Origin: Batkoa obscura
Taxonomy: Eukaryota; Entomophthoromycota; Entomophthoromycetes; Entomophthorales; Batkoaceae
Assembly: GCA_030770535.1 (NCBI GenBank)
Contig: JASVEC010000017.1
Span: 496,001 to 560,000, forward strand
Direction: 5' to 3'
Length of the DNA stretch: 64,000 bases
Shown here: one piece after another, positions 54,666-64,000 of the stretch
How positions within the stretch are numbered: the first letter of the stretch is position 1
Layout: each line of letters begins with the position of its first letter
Translations under genes and position numbers: made by a program
The notes under the pieces: model-generated
The model's input: the letters and a program-made list of their open reading frames with translations, nothing else
Databases searched by the model: none
What the model was told of the DNA's origin: nothing

Positions 54666-56414
54666 CTAATGATTAACTACTTTACTTTTGAACTTTTTGG
54701 GTATTTGATAAGAAATTAAATTAGGTACTTTAGTATAAAGATAATCTCTAAATAAACCATCCAATTTCATGGAAATAAATGCTTTAAAGTCCGCTTCCTT
54801 ATTTTCCAACCAATGATGTCTCAATTCATGATCTTTAGGTAATTGTCTATCTAACTCTTTTCTAACGATTTCCCAACCTGTTCCATTATAATGTAAATTT
54901 AAACAACGAAGAATTCTATGAAGATGCATCATAAACATAGTATGATAGGCTACATGATACATATCTTGTTTATTATGAGCTAATTGGGAAGCATCTTCAT
55001 TAAATACTAATACTTTTTCACCAATGGCATCAAATAAAGTATCTTGATGAACTTTAATACCACCAAAATCACGAATAGCAAAACCAACTAATTGATATTC
55101 TTCATTTATTTTTTTAAATCGACATAATGTATTTTGTAAATGAGATTCCCATGCAATACCAAATTTAATTACTGGGGTAAGAAAAGCAGTCAAATATTTT
55201 TCACAATATGTTTTGAAAAAGGATATTCTTTTTTCATAAGTATTTAAATTAAACACTTTTGTTAATACAGATACATTATCAAAATCAATTTCAGTTAATG
55301 CAGCTGCAATAATTACCTTTTCATCTCTTTTTAAACATTGAATTTCCACTTCTTCTCGAATTAAACAAGATAAATGTTTAGCCATATCAATTGATGGATG
55401 ATTAGAAACAATTGAGCCTACTTCATCAACAATAATTAAATTCTCTTTATCTAAATTAATTTTCTGTGCAATTCGACCAAAATTAGGACCAAAGAAAGTA
55501 GTCCAAGGGGACACTGTTCTTAATGCTGAAGTCACTTTAATACCTAATGGTAATTTAAAATTAAAATTTGGAAACCCATCAATCTTCATAGTTCTTAGTG
55601 TAGCTTGAGATAAACTTGAGATTTGTTTACTTAATACTTTAACATTAGGAAATTTTTCTTTTAAATTATAAACTTGTAACTCATGGACCATAATTAAAGC
55701 TTCAGTTTCGATATTTACTTCTTCAACTAATTCTTCATATAAAGGTTTTAATACAGATTCATATTTACCTAAGATAGTTACTTCTTCACGTGGTACTTTA
55801 CAAACAATCATTTTAGGACTTAACATATCTTCTTCTGGTTTAATATATGGAATAGGTGCAATGGCATGTCTTGCTTTATTCATTGGATGAGTTGGATGAC
55901 CTTCAACAATAGATTGTTCCCATTCAATTGCTTTAGCTGTATCTACATTTAATATTTCTTTTCTATTTAAATAAGCATGATATTGATGTTCTACACAACT
56001 TAATAATTCTAACGTTACTTTTTTTACCATAACAGTATCAAAATTATTCCATATACTTAGTTTTTCCATTATAAAGGTTACATCATTGATTTCAGTTAAT
56101 TTATTATTAGAATAATAATAAAATGGGAATTGAATATCCATGGGATCAAGTAAGCCTATAGAAAATCCTTCTTCATCAACTTCACGAAGTAAAGGTAAAT
56201 GTTGTAATTTTAATAAGAAACCTTCTTGAAGATTAATTGAATCTTTTTGAGTTATAAAAGTTAAATGATTGTAATCGAAAGTAGGTAAATTAAACGAATG
56301 ATTATCAGTAAGTAATTTGGTAGCTACCATATCTTCATTAACCATACAAGTAACTAAACGTTTGATCATAGCTTCAGAAGCTTTTTGTTTTAAATCAACA
56401 TTACCCAAGGTCAT
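54666..56414 (-). CDS. NIS siderophore synthetase (IucA/IucC family), rhizoferrin-synthetase-like
   Basis: 582 aa, one exon. The IucA/IucC nucleotide-binding signature is present: EGHPTHPMNKAR at about 171-182 (the G-H-P-x-H-P-x-x-K-x-R motif), then the central FNFKLPLGIKVTSALRT segment, and in the C-terminal FhuF-like part WESHLQNTLCRF and FAIRDFGGIKVH, matching the family's (E/A)HxQN and RDF patterns. These enzymes use ATP to join citrate or related carboxylates to amines. In Mucorales a single such enzyme makes rhizoferrin from two citrates and putrescine, and Entomophthorales are known rhizoferrin producers. That product is inferred. The gene is intronless, unlike most neighbours, and the family is mainly bacterial, so ancient acquisition is possible. 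Two ATCWGATAA sites upstream suggest iron control. Confidence 0.88.
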   Translation of the reverse strand: MTLGNVDLKQKASEAMIKRLVTCMVNEDMVATKLLTDNHSFNLPTFDYNHLTFITQKDSINLQEGFLLKLQHLPLLREVDEEGFSIGLLDPMDIQFPFYYYSNNKLTEINDVTFIMEKLSIWNNFDTVMVKKVTLELLSCVEHQYHAYLNRKEILNVDTAKAIEWEQSIVEGHPTHPMNKARHAIAPIPYIKPEEDMLSPKMIVCKVPREEVTILGKYESVLKPLYEELVEEVNIETEALIMVHELQVYNLKEKFPNVKVLSKQISSLSQATLRTMKIDGFPNFNFKLPLGIKVTSALRTVSPWTTFFGPNFGRIAQKINLDKENLIIVDEVGSIVSNHPSIDMAKHLSCLIREEVEIQCLKRDEKVIIAAALTEIDFDNVSVLTKVFNLNTYEKRISFFKTYCEKYLTAFLTPVIKFGIAWESHLQNTLCRFKKINEEYQLVGFAIRDFGGIKVHQDTLFDAIGEKVLVFNEDASQLAHNKQDMYHVAYHTMFMMHLHRILRCLNLHYNGTGWEIVRKELDRQLPKDHELRHHWLENKEADFKAFISMKLDGLFRDYLYTKVPNLISYQIPKKFKSKVVNH

Positions 56415-56531
56415 TTTAGTGAATTTTTTAAAGAATAAAATGAAAAGAGATTAACTCGAATTTTGCATTTTCATTGTTTTTGAAATTAAGTTTTTATATA
56501 CTTCACTTTTAATAGAAAAATAGATATTTTC

Positions 56532-56540
56532 ATCAGATAA
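56532..56540 (+). promoter_or_regulatory. Iron GATA-factor site (ATCAGATAA)
   Basis: Exact match to ATCWGATAA, the consensus bound by fungal iron-regulatory GATA repressors (SreA/Sre1/Urbs1 type), 118 bp upstream of the siderophore synthetase ATG. Confidence 0.6.
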
Positions 56541-56670
56541 ATATTGATTGTTTGAGTTTTATATTATTGGTTAATCTTAGATTATAATTTATTCTTAATG
56601 ATTGTTAAAAAAAAAAAAATCAAAATTTTATCTGATTACTTTTTTTTTAATAAAAAGAATAAAGTAAGAT

Positions 56671-56679
56671 ATCTGATAA
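56671..56679 (+). promoter_or_regulatory. Iron GATA-factor site (ATCTGATAA)
   Basis: Second exact ATCWGATAA match, 257 bp upstream of the same start. A one-mismatch variant (ATCTGATTA) lies between them at 56630-56638. Confidence 0.6.
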
Positions 56680-56716
56680 CATTATGATTATGATTATGAT
56701 TATGATTATGATTATA
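56680..56716. repeat. ATTATG microsatellite
   Basis: About five to six units of ATTATG, directly beside the distal GATA site. Confidence 0.85.
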
Positions 56717-57098
56717 TATAATAGAAATGAGGCTTATAAGATTAAGATGAATTTTAATGTAAGGTTAAAATAGTTCTTTATTTATCTAGATAGTTGGGGT
56801 TATGTTATTAGTTTATCATGATTACTTATCAATTATTATTTAAAGTAATTTAAAAATAAACTTTAACTAAAATTAATTTAGGCTATTTGATGTAGTTAGT
56901 TTATTATAATAAGGTTTATAAACTCAAATTTATTAGAAACAGGGTTTATAGTTAAAATCATTAGAAATAAGAGTTTAGTTAATAAAACTAATTAATTATT
57001 TATCAATTGTTTGTAATTTGAGTTTAACATATTAAACTAAATATCGATTTTTTTGTTTTTTAATTGAAATAAAAGTAATTTATTGATCAGAATAAACA
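56717..57098. other. Intergenic, nothing recognised
   Basis: AT-rich DNA between the siderophore gene promoter and a MITE. Confidence 0.45.
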
Positions 57099-57202
57099 TA
57101 TGGGGATGTATTTTTGTGTTTAAGAATTTCACTAACAACTTTCCACTCAGATAGCGCTCAAAAGATGGAAAAAGTAATGAAGCCAAAAAAAACACCCCCA
57201 TA
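57099..57202 (+). mobile_element. MITE copy (TATGGGGATGT foldback family)
   Basis: TATGGGGATGT at the left, CAGATAGCGCTCAAAAG core, CACCCCCATA at the right. It lies 130 bp before the LTR retrotransposon. Confidence 0.87.
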
Positions 57203-57332
57203 TAGAATAGAAAAATTAAAAGATCAACTCCAGCTTATCTTACAAAAATAACAGAAAATTTAAAAGTTTCAATATTTAGTAAGTAAGTAATTAGCTTATT
57301 AGATGATAGAAATCAATTATTAAATGTTGATA

Positions 57333-57800
57333 TGTGAAATATTGCTTTATTTAGCTCTCGGATTGATTATAACGCAACAATCACTTAAGTTGCTGTGTTC
57401 TCAAGTTCAAATACAATCAAGTCAGAGTCCCTTATTTTGATTTGCTGCGAGAATTTCTAACTTCATATTGCAAGGAATAACATCCTCTCGTATTAATATC
57501 CATATTTATTGGAGTATAAAAGAGATTCTTCAATATGATAACTCCAGGTTTTTTTTTAATTGGATTACTCCCTGATAACGTATCATTAATAAAGTCACTA
57601 AGTCTTTCTGACAACATCTGATATAGATTTTATAGTAGTATCTTCCATTGTATTTGTTTTACATAATTTGTAGCTTACTACATACTATTTCTATTAAGTT
57701 AAGTCTACCTTAGTTATATAAACTAAGACCCTTCGACTCAAGGCAAGTTAATTAAGCAAGAGTAGCTTTTAACTTCGGCCACTAAGTATCAACTTTCACA
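57333..57800 (+). repeat. 5' LTR of the Ty3/gypsy element
   Basis: TGTGAAATATTGC to TTTCACA (TG...CA ends), with an internal GTATAAAAG TATA-like box near 57512. A possible primer-binding site beginning TGGCGCTC follows two bases after the LTR. Confidence 0.9.
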
Positions 57801-57918
57801 CTTGGCGCTCATAGCTGGGAAAGCTCCTATAACTACACTAGGTAGCCTTTATAGCCTTTCCTTTACGGTTCTTACCGCGTAACCACCCCAACCCTCCAAT
57901 CCCCTTAATTCACAGACT

Positions 57919-60420
57919 ATGATCAACAATAGCCTCATACCCTATTTTGCTGACTCAAGATATCTCCTTGATAACCGTCAACAATTGACTATCACTGAAT
58001 ATGACATGGGTAGTAGTGATGAAGAAGAAGCTAGTGTTCTGACCCCAGAAATAGACACTGCTGCTTTAAATCAAGCTGCCCTACCTCCTCATGTTGTAAG
58101 CTCGGTCGTTACCTATGGAGCTGTTCCTATGCACGTTCTTAATGGTGATCTCTCTGCTTGGAGACAATACCAAAGTAGTAGCTCCAGTACCCAAATTACT
58201 TTTCGTGCTCAGTACCAAACGGTACCTACCCTTTCCCACGTTCAACAATATTTAGTAGAGTTCTTGCACAACAAACTCATCCAGATGGTTGGTGAACTCA
58301 ACCGTCTCTCAACTCACAATAATGAATTGTCTACCTCTTTAAGCTCGCTTCTAGGTACGGTTAATAATCTCTCCATGGTCATCAACCAAAACAATGATGT
58401 CATCACCCCATCAAATGAATTCCATACCAGTAAGTTTAATGAATTCAACCAAAGGCTCAATGATACTGTTAGTTATGAAGTATATAGAGATTTGGCAAGA
58501 GAAGTAGGAGACTTCAAGGCTGAATTGCATCAGCTTGATACTGCCTTACATTCCGAACTCATTAAGATCTCTGACGAGATCAACCTTTCCCTCACTGAGA
58601 TCAATGACCATACTGCTCAAAGGATCTCAGATATCGACGGAAAAGTGAAAATCACTTTTGCAGAACTTAATAGATCGTTGATGACTAGATTCACCGAGTA
58701 TAATCATCGTTTATCCTATGTTGAGCAATCCCCTGCGTCTGCATCAGCCAAAGATGCCAGAATCTTGGCTTTAGAACAAGATTTAGCTGCTTGTAATGTA
58801 CAACTGACTCAACAAGTGACCACCATTAGCCAGCTCATCACTTCCAATAATAATTTGAAGGAACAAATTAGATTAGATAAAGAGCAGTCAGCGGCTGACT
58901 GGGAAGAAATTTCGCGTAATATACAGAGTACCAAGGAAGAGCTTATTATTCTTCAAACTAAGGTAGCTTCCAATACCAGCCAAATCAAGGCATCTTCTTG
59001 TAATTGTAGAAAGGAACGTATCGCTGTTTCAGCACCTCACTCCAGACTCTCGACTTATAGAGATGTTCCGAGATATAATATGTATGATCTAGGTGATGGT
59101 ACCACAGAATCTATTCTTGACACTGAATATCAAATGAACCCTAAGTATCGTGGTTCTATTCACTTGGTACAACCGGATGATCAACCCAAGAAAGGAGAAA
59201 GTCCACCTCAATTACTTCCTAGAATGACCACTGCACCTACTGATGGTATTTACTCAAGAAACCCTGCTACAGGATCTAATGCTGAGCCAATAAGATCTCA
59301 TGTACAACCCTATGCTGAAGTTAACCTGGACAATCCTTTTAACAATAGTAACAAAAACAAGTTGCCATATATTGCTCCAAAAATCACTCAACATGTACCC
59401 TATGAGCAATCTTCATCTCACTACGTACAACCCGAGCGGATTCCTGTTCAAAATAACTATGGTATATCACATAATAATCATGACGCCTATTATGGCCATC
59501 CTGGACCTTCTGGTAACAATCTAAACCCGCATAGCTTCTCAACATACCCCCACAATTATCCGAGAAGCTCCCAACCCGTTAATACCAAGTTTAATTTTAG
59601 TCTCCTATTCAATCCAAATGAAATCACTGCTACTACTTTCATCAAAGCGCTAGAAGTTCATCTTGATGCCAACAATTGGACCTACGAGTGTCGCCCTCAA
59701 TGTCTCTTAGGTCAGCTTCAAACAAACGAGCTTTCCTGGTGTATGACCCTACCTGATGACTTACGCAGTAACTGGAACTCTTTTAAAAAGGCATTCATAG
59801 ATCACTATGATTCCGATGTAAAAATGGAAGCAAAAAAGGCAGCCCTTTTATCTTTACGACTAGACGATGAAAGCAAACTTGAAAATTACATTGCAAACGT
59901 AAAAAATCGTGCTAATGCTTTAATTTCCTGTGGGAAGTTAAGCGTTACAGACCTCCGCCTGGCCTTCCAACGAAACCTTCCAAGTCACATCGCACGTCTT
60001 TTTCTAGACCCTCATCATAATATCACCAATATTACTCAGATGATAGAGATTTTAGAGCTATACCTCGGAAGTCCAAAAAGCGAAGTTAAATCCAAGAAAC
60101 TATACGTTAATCATATAGATAAAGAAACGGACAACAACGAATATCTTCATTGCTTTGCCATTACACAACAGCACTACTCCAACCATCGTAAATCTCGAGT
60201 ATTTACTGGATGCTGGAACTGTGGTGAACATGGACATATTGCCGTCAATTGTATTGAACCAAAGCCAGAAAATGGTATTTTTAAATATTACTTTGAAAAA
60301 AATGTTCGCAATAGTAAACATTTTAACAAAAATAAACAAGTTAATCACCTCAATTATAATTATAATGATGGTGACACTGAAAAGTTTGTTGACCCCAACA
60401 GCGAGTCAAAAAACTTCTAA
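57919..60420 (+). CDS. Gag of the Ty3/gypsy element
   Basis: Open frame of 833 codons. The first ~370 residues are coiled-coil and low-complexity, then a Pro/Asn-rich linker. A retrotransposon-gag capsid-like domain follows at about residues 555-710 (SLLFNPNEITATTFIKALEV, LPDDLRSNWNSFKKAFIDHY, LENYIANVKNRANALI), and a CCHC zinc knuckle (CWNCGEHGHIAVNC) at about 764-777. The long N-terminal coiled coil is larger than in most Ty3-type Gags. Pol lies in another frame, as is common in this family. Confidence 0.9.
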   Translation: MINNSLIPYFADSRYLLDNRQQLTITEYDMGSSDEEEASVLTPEIDTAALNQAALPPHVVSSVVTYGAVPMHVLNGDLSAWRQYQSSSSSTQITFRAQYQTVPTLSHVQQYLVEFLHNKLIQMVGELNRLSTHNNELSTSLSSLLGTVNNLSMVINQNNDVITPSNEFHTSKFNEFNQRLNDTVSYEVYRDLAREVGDFKAELHQLDTALHSELIKISDEINLSLTEINDHTAQRISDIDGKVKITFAELNRSLMTRFTEYNHRLSYVEQSPASASAKDARILALEQDLAACNVQLTQQVTTISQLITSNNNLKEQIRLDKEQSAADWEEISRNIQSTKEELIILQTKVASNTSQIKASSCNCRKERIAVSAPHSRLSTYRDVPRYNMYDLGDGTTESILDTEYQMNPKYRGSIHLVQPDDQPKKGESPPQLLPRMTTAPTDGIYSRNPATGSNAEPIRSHVQPYAEVNLDNPFNNSNKNKLPYIAPKITQHVPYEQSSSHYVQPERIPVQNNYGISHNNHDAYYGHPGPSGNNLNPHSFSTYPHNYPRSSQPVNTKFNFSLLFNPNEITATTFIKALEVHLDANNWTYECRPQCLLGQLQTNELSWCMTLPDDLRSNWNSFKKAFIDHYDSDVKMEAKKAALLSLRLDDESKLENYIANVKNRANALISCGKLSVTDLRLAFQRNLPSHIARLFLDPHHNITNITQMIEILELYLGSPKSEVKSKKLYVNHIDKETDNNEYLHCFAITQQHYSNHRKSRVFTGCWNCGEHGHIAVNCIEPKPENGIFKYYFEKNVRNSKHFNKNKQVNHLNYNYNDGDTEKFVDPNSESKNF

Positions 60421-60423
60421 GTG

Positions 60424-63400
60424 GGAGGGTAAATGAGGATCCCCCTTCCACGAAATCAAAAATTCCTCCTGATCCAGATGAAAGCACTGAATTAGACTTC
60501 GAAATTAACACGCTTTCAAAATTTGACCCCTCTACCCTCATCCTAGCACTACCTTCCAAAATTCGTGGCAGACCCAAGAAGAAAAAGGTTCCCGTCGTTG
60601 AAATTCCTAAAGTCATTCCACGTCGAATTGATAAGTCACCTGATAACTCTATCAATGCCCCTGATTCTGCCTTGATAAATGAAATTGCTAAACCTTACAT
60701 TTCACAATTATCCGATTTATCCAAACTGTCCCTTACACAAAGTGAACTAGATAATACACACCAGTGGTTAACTAATGTTACCATCCCAATTCCTCTAGAC
60801 AAAATCCTAACTGGAGAATCAGACTTAGCAATTGCATTTAGAAACATCATTAGAGAATATCAGAATCCAAATAAACAGATCCTCTTAGTAAACCTCGATG
60901 CCAAAGCCAACTCCACCGATTGTACTTACATTAATGCGTCGATTTACAAAAAAAATGTGCGTATAATATTAGATAGCGGAGCTCCCATCAATTTCATATC
61001 GAGTCGTCTGGTAAAACGATTACCCTTTAAACCGGATATAGATTGTTCGGACACCTTCGGTACAGCCGGAACCGGAACCGTCACGGCACTAGGAGCATAC
61101 TCATCAATCCCTATTAAGTTTGGAAAGCTAACTTTAGCCTTTCCAGCGATAGTGTTGGAAAGCGAAGGTTACGACTTCCTCCTAGGCACCGAATTCTTTG
61201 TGAAACATGGTTGCCAATTATTGTACGATCAAAATATCTTAAAAGTATTAGATCAATCCATTCCAATGTACTACAATAAGCCAAGGAACCTAACCATTAA
61301 CAACATAAGCAACAAAACTCCTGACTGTCGTATAATGAGCTATCGGACTAACAATAAATCAGTTGACGTTACTCTCTGCGGATTAGAATCTGTGATTTAT
61401 CAATATCCAGATATAGCATATAAGCAGTCTGGAATCCCCATTATTTCCCCTAAGAACTTACTAATACCGCCTAAATCACAGGTAGTACTAGACACCGAAA
61501 TCTCATTATGGGTACCTAAGGAGTTCCATCTATCTATATACAGTATAGAAAGTGTTTCAAGATTAGAACCTCTAACTATGCCCGGGATTTTAGGTAATAA
61601 CATGAATGAGACTATAAAACTACTGCTTGCCAACATTACCGAAAAAGATATCAAAATCTCTAGAGGTCAACAGGTTGGTACAATCCACGTAGAAAATAAC
61701 ATTGTGATTAATACTTTCAGTAAATTTGCAACACTAGAAGAATTCCAAATTTATGAAGAAGCCCCTAATAACCAAACCCTGTTTGTTGAGAAAGACACTA
61801 TTAAACATCTAAACCCAGATGAACAACTTCAATTTTATAAATTGCTGGAAGAATATAAAGACGTCTTTGCAACTTCAGAAGAAGATATTGGCTGTGCCCG
61901 CAATACTAAACATAAAGTATATACATGTGATTCACTACCTGTTGCAACTAAAGCATATCGTAAATCTCAGTCTGAACTTAAGGCAGAACGAGAAGAAGTC
62001 CAAAAACTTTTAAGATTAGGTTTGATTATCCCTTCAAATAGTCCATGGGCCTCTCCCCTTATGATTGTTAAGAAAAAAGATGGAACTAATAGAGTAGTTA
62101 TGGACTATAGGAAACTCAACAAAATCACAAAGAAGGATGTATATCCACTACCCAGAATAGATGATGCTGTTGACCGCTTACAAGGTGCAAAATACTTTTC
62201 AGCAATGGATCTAATCTCAGGATACTGGCAGGTAGAAATGGATCCGGAAGACCAAGAGAAATGCGCTTTGATTACTTCCGAAGGACTATTTCAACCAACG
62301 AGGATGCCACAAGGCCTTTCAAACGCTCCTGCTACATTCCAACGTCTTATGGATAATACACTAGGTGATCTTAAGCTCTCATGTGTACTAATTTACTTAG
62401 ACGACTTGAATGTGTTCTCGAAGACTTTCGTGGATCACCTAAATCACCTTAAAGCAGTATTCGAACGTCTTCGCCAAGCTAACTTAAAGTTAAAGCCAAA
62501 AAAATGCTCATTTTTCCAAACTAGTCTGGAATTTTTAGGCTACAAGGTCTCTGACAAAGGTTTAGCTCCTATTCCTAATAAATTAGATGCAGTAAAAGAG
62601 CTTTTCCCCCCAACTACGATGAGAGAAGTACAAGTATTCCTCGGACTAATGAATTACTACCGAAGATTTATAAAAGATTTTTCGAACTTAGCCACTCCAC
62701 TATTCCAATTGTTAAAGAAAGAAGTCAAGTTTCAATGGAAAGAAGAACACCAACAAGCCTTTGAAGAACTTCGCGATAAGCTGCTTAACGCCCCAGTGTT
62801 GATGTTTCCAAATTTCTCAAAGCCCTTCTCCCTGCATACCGACGCTAGCCTAACGGCAGTTGGAGGTGTTTTAAGTCAACTGGATGATGACAACTGCGAG
62901 CATCCAATAGCTTATACCTCTAGAACCTTATCGAAGCATGAGAGGAATTACACTACGACAGAGAAGGAATGCCTTGCAATTATTCATGCTATAAAGGCAT
63001 TTAGACCGTATATCTATGGCACTCACTTTACTGTTATTACCGACCATGTTTCCCTAAAGTGGTTATATTCAATCACTAATCCTGAAGGACGTCTAGCTAG
63101 GTGGGCTCTAAAACTACAATCGTATAGTTTTGATATAGTATATAAGCCAGGTAAAGATCACCAAAATGCAGATGGGCTTAGTAGGTTACCCAGGATCTGT
63201 CTAGCCACCCCCATAGATGATGATCTGTACAACCTATTGGGTAATAAAAATAAGTGGCCGCAACAACAACCTGAGCTTAAACAATGGCTTGAGAAAAATG
63301 CCCAGAATATCATTGTCAAAAGTAATGCATTGTACAAAAAGATTAAAGGAACATATATTCCGTATATTAAGCCTTCTTCGCGGCTATCTGCATGTCAACA

Positions 63401-64000
63401 GTTTCACAATGTGATCTGCGGGCATTCAGCCTTCCAAAAAACATATGACACCATGAAAGTTTCCTGCTATTGGGAATCAATGATACCAGACTTAGAAGAC
63501 TTCATAAATAATTGTGATGTTTGTAAAAGAGAACAAAGTAGGATAAAAGTAACAGCTTACAAGTTTATTTTACCTAAACATGCATTCCACACGGTAAGTA
63601 TAGATGTGATAGGCCCTCTTTGTGAAGCTTCTTCAGTAAGAGGAAATAAGTATATCGTTGTAGCTATAGACCATCTAACTAAGTGGGTTGAAGCTAGAGC
63701 AATACCAAACCAGACTTCCTTCCACATATCTAAATTTATATATGAAGATATTATTTGTAGACATGGAAGCCCACAGGTGATACTTACCGATAATGCTGCC
63801 AATTTTGTTAATCTAGTTCTCCCAAAATTAGCCAGACTAATGGCCATAAGACATTCTACTGCAGCTCCGTATCATCCAGAAACTAATGGAATGGTTGAGA
63901 GAGTAAACGGTACACTAATACGTATACTAAGAAAACTAGCTTTTGACAAAACTAGCTGTTGGGATGAATATCTACATTCCGCTATTTTAGCATATAGATA
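60424..64000 (+). CDS. Pol of the Ty3/gypsy element (partial at window edge)
   Basis: Domains in order: aspartic protease (LDSGAPINF near 60970, LGTEFF near 61190), reverse transcriptase (MDYRKLNK near 62100, FSAMDLISGYWQ near 62200, the catalytic YLDD near 62395), RNase H (LHTDASLTAVGG near 62835), integrase zinc-binding HHCC region (about 63405-63535) and the integrase core (VSIDVIGP near 63597 onward). The domain order places it in Ty3/gypsy, not Ty1/copia. The chromodomain question cannot be answered because the C terminus lies beyond the window. Confidence 0.9.

Larger units (their letters stand above)
57333..64000 (+). mobile_element. Ty3/gypsy LTR retrotransposon, right end outside the window
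   Basis: Starts with a 468-bp LTR and contains gag and pol regions in Ty3/gypsy order: protease, reverse transcriptase, RNase H, integrase. The window ends within the integrase, so the 3' LTR and target duplication cannot be checked. What is visible looks largely whole. Its base composition is less AT-rich than the surroundings. It is the youngest-looking member of the family whose solo LTRs occur at 16.0, 16.9, 18.3 and 41.2 kb. Confidence 0.93.

Noticed and set aside
1-64000. CRISPR arrays, operons, ribosome-binding sites, bacterial IS elements
   Set aside because: None seen; spliced genes, eukaryotic tRNAs and LTR elements make this nuclear fungal DNA.

Overview
The window reads as nuclear DNA of a very AT-rich (roughly 75% A+T) early-diverging fungus. 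Genes are compact, with GT-AG introns mostly about 35-60 nt long (one of 126 nt). It carries fungal-type proteins: a Pho80-like cyclin, SPT3 of SAGA, PEX14 and a DHA2 drug/H+ antiporter. It also has an IucA/IucC-type (NIS) siderophore synthetase, the enzyme class that makes rhizoferrin in Mucorales and Entomophthorales. A Conidiobolus-like or other zygomycete-grade fungus is my best guess; this is inference.

Layout. 1-10 kb: a lipase, a small single-pass membrane protein, a hemerythrin-like protein and a secreted nine-repeat cysteine-rich protein. 10.8-35.2 kb: a dispersed cluster of a fungal membrane-protein family with an N-terminal LPTY motif (four intact genes at 10.9, 21.6, 22.9 and 25.7 kb, two decayed copies at 12.9 and 35 kb), an unrelated LPSY-bearing protein, PEX14, a GPI-type surface protein and the cyclin. 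37-39 kb: the drug-type transporter. 42.3-53.9 kb: a block bounded by two apparently identical, oppositely oriented Hsp20 genes lying in an 842-bp inverted repeat. Inside it are a protein dense in SUMO motifs, SPT3, a tRNA-Gln, a DUF455 ferritin-like protein and a P-type ATPase with altered catalytic motifs. 54.7-56.4 kb: the NIS siderophore synthetase, with two exact iron-GATA-factor consensus sites upstream. 57.3 kb to the right edge: a Ty3/gypsy LTR retrotransposon cut off by the window.

Repeats shape the intergenic DNA. About 23 copies of a ~105-bp foldback MITE (ends TATGGGGATGT/ACATCCCCATA, internal AGCGCT palindrome) are spread over the window, often abutting each other and concentrated at 16.7-19.6 kb. 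Four solo LTRs of the Ty3-type element are present; two are inserted inside MITEs with clean 4-bp target duplications. A second MITE family of ~165 bp has two copies. Three tRNA-Gln(UUG) genes and one decayed relative lie at 24.5, 31.6, 46.8 and 27.6 kb.

The strongest leads for new biology are the SUMO/SIM-rich protein, the expanded LPTY membrane family, the ATPase with altered DKTGTLT and TGD motifs, and the iron-GATA sites on the siderophore gene. Exon-intron structures were worked out by hand. Each final model has a total exon length divisible by three, but no transcript evidence was available.
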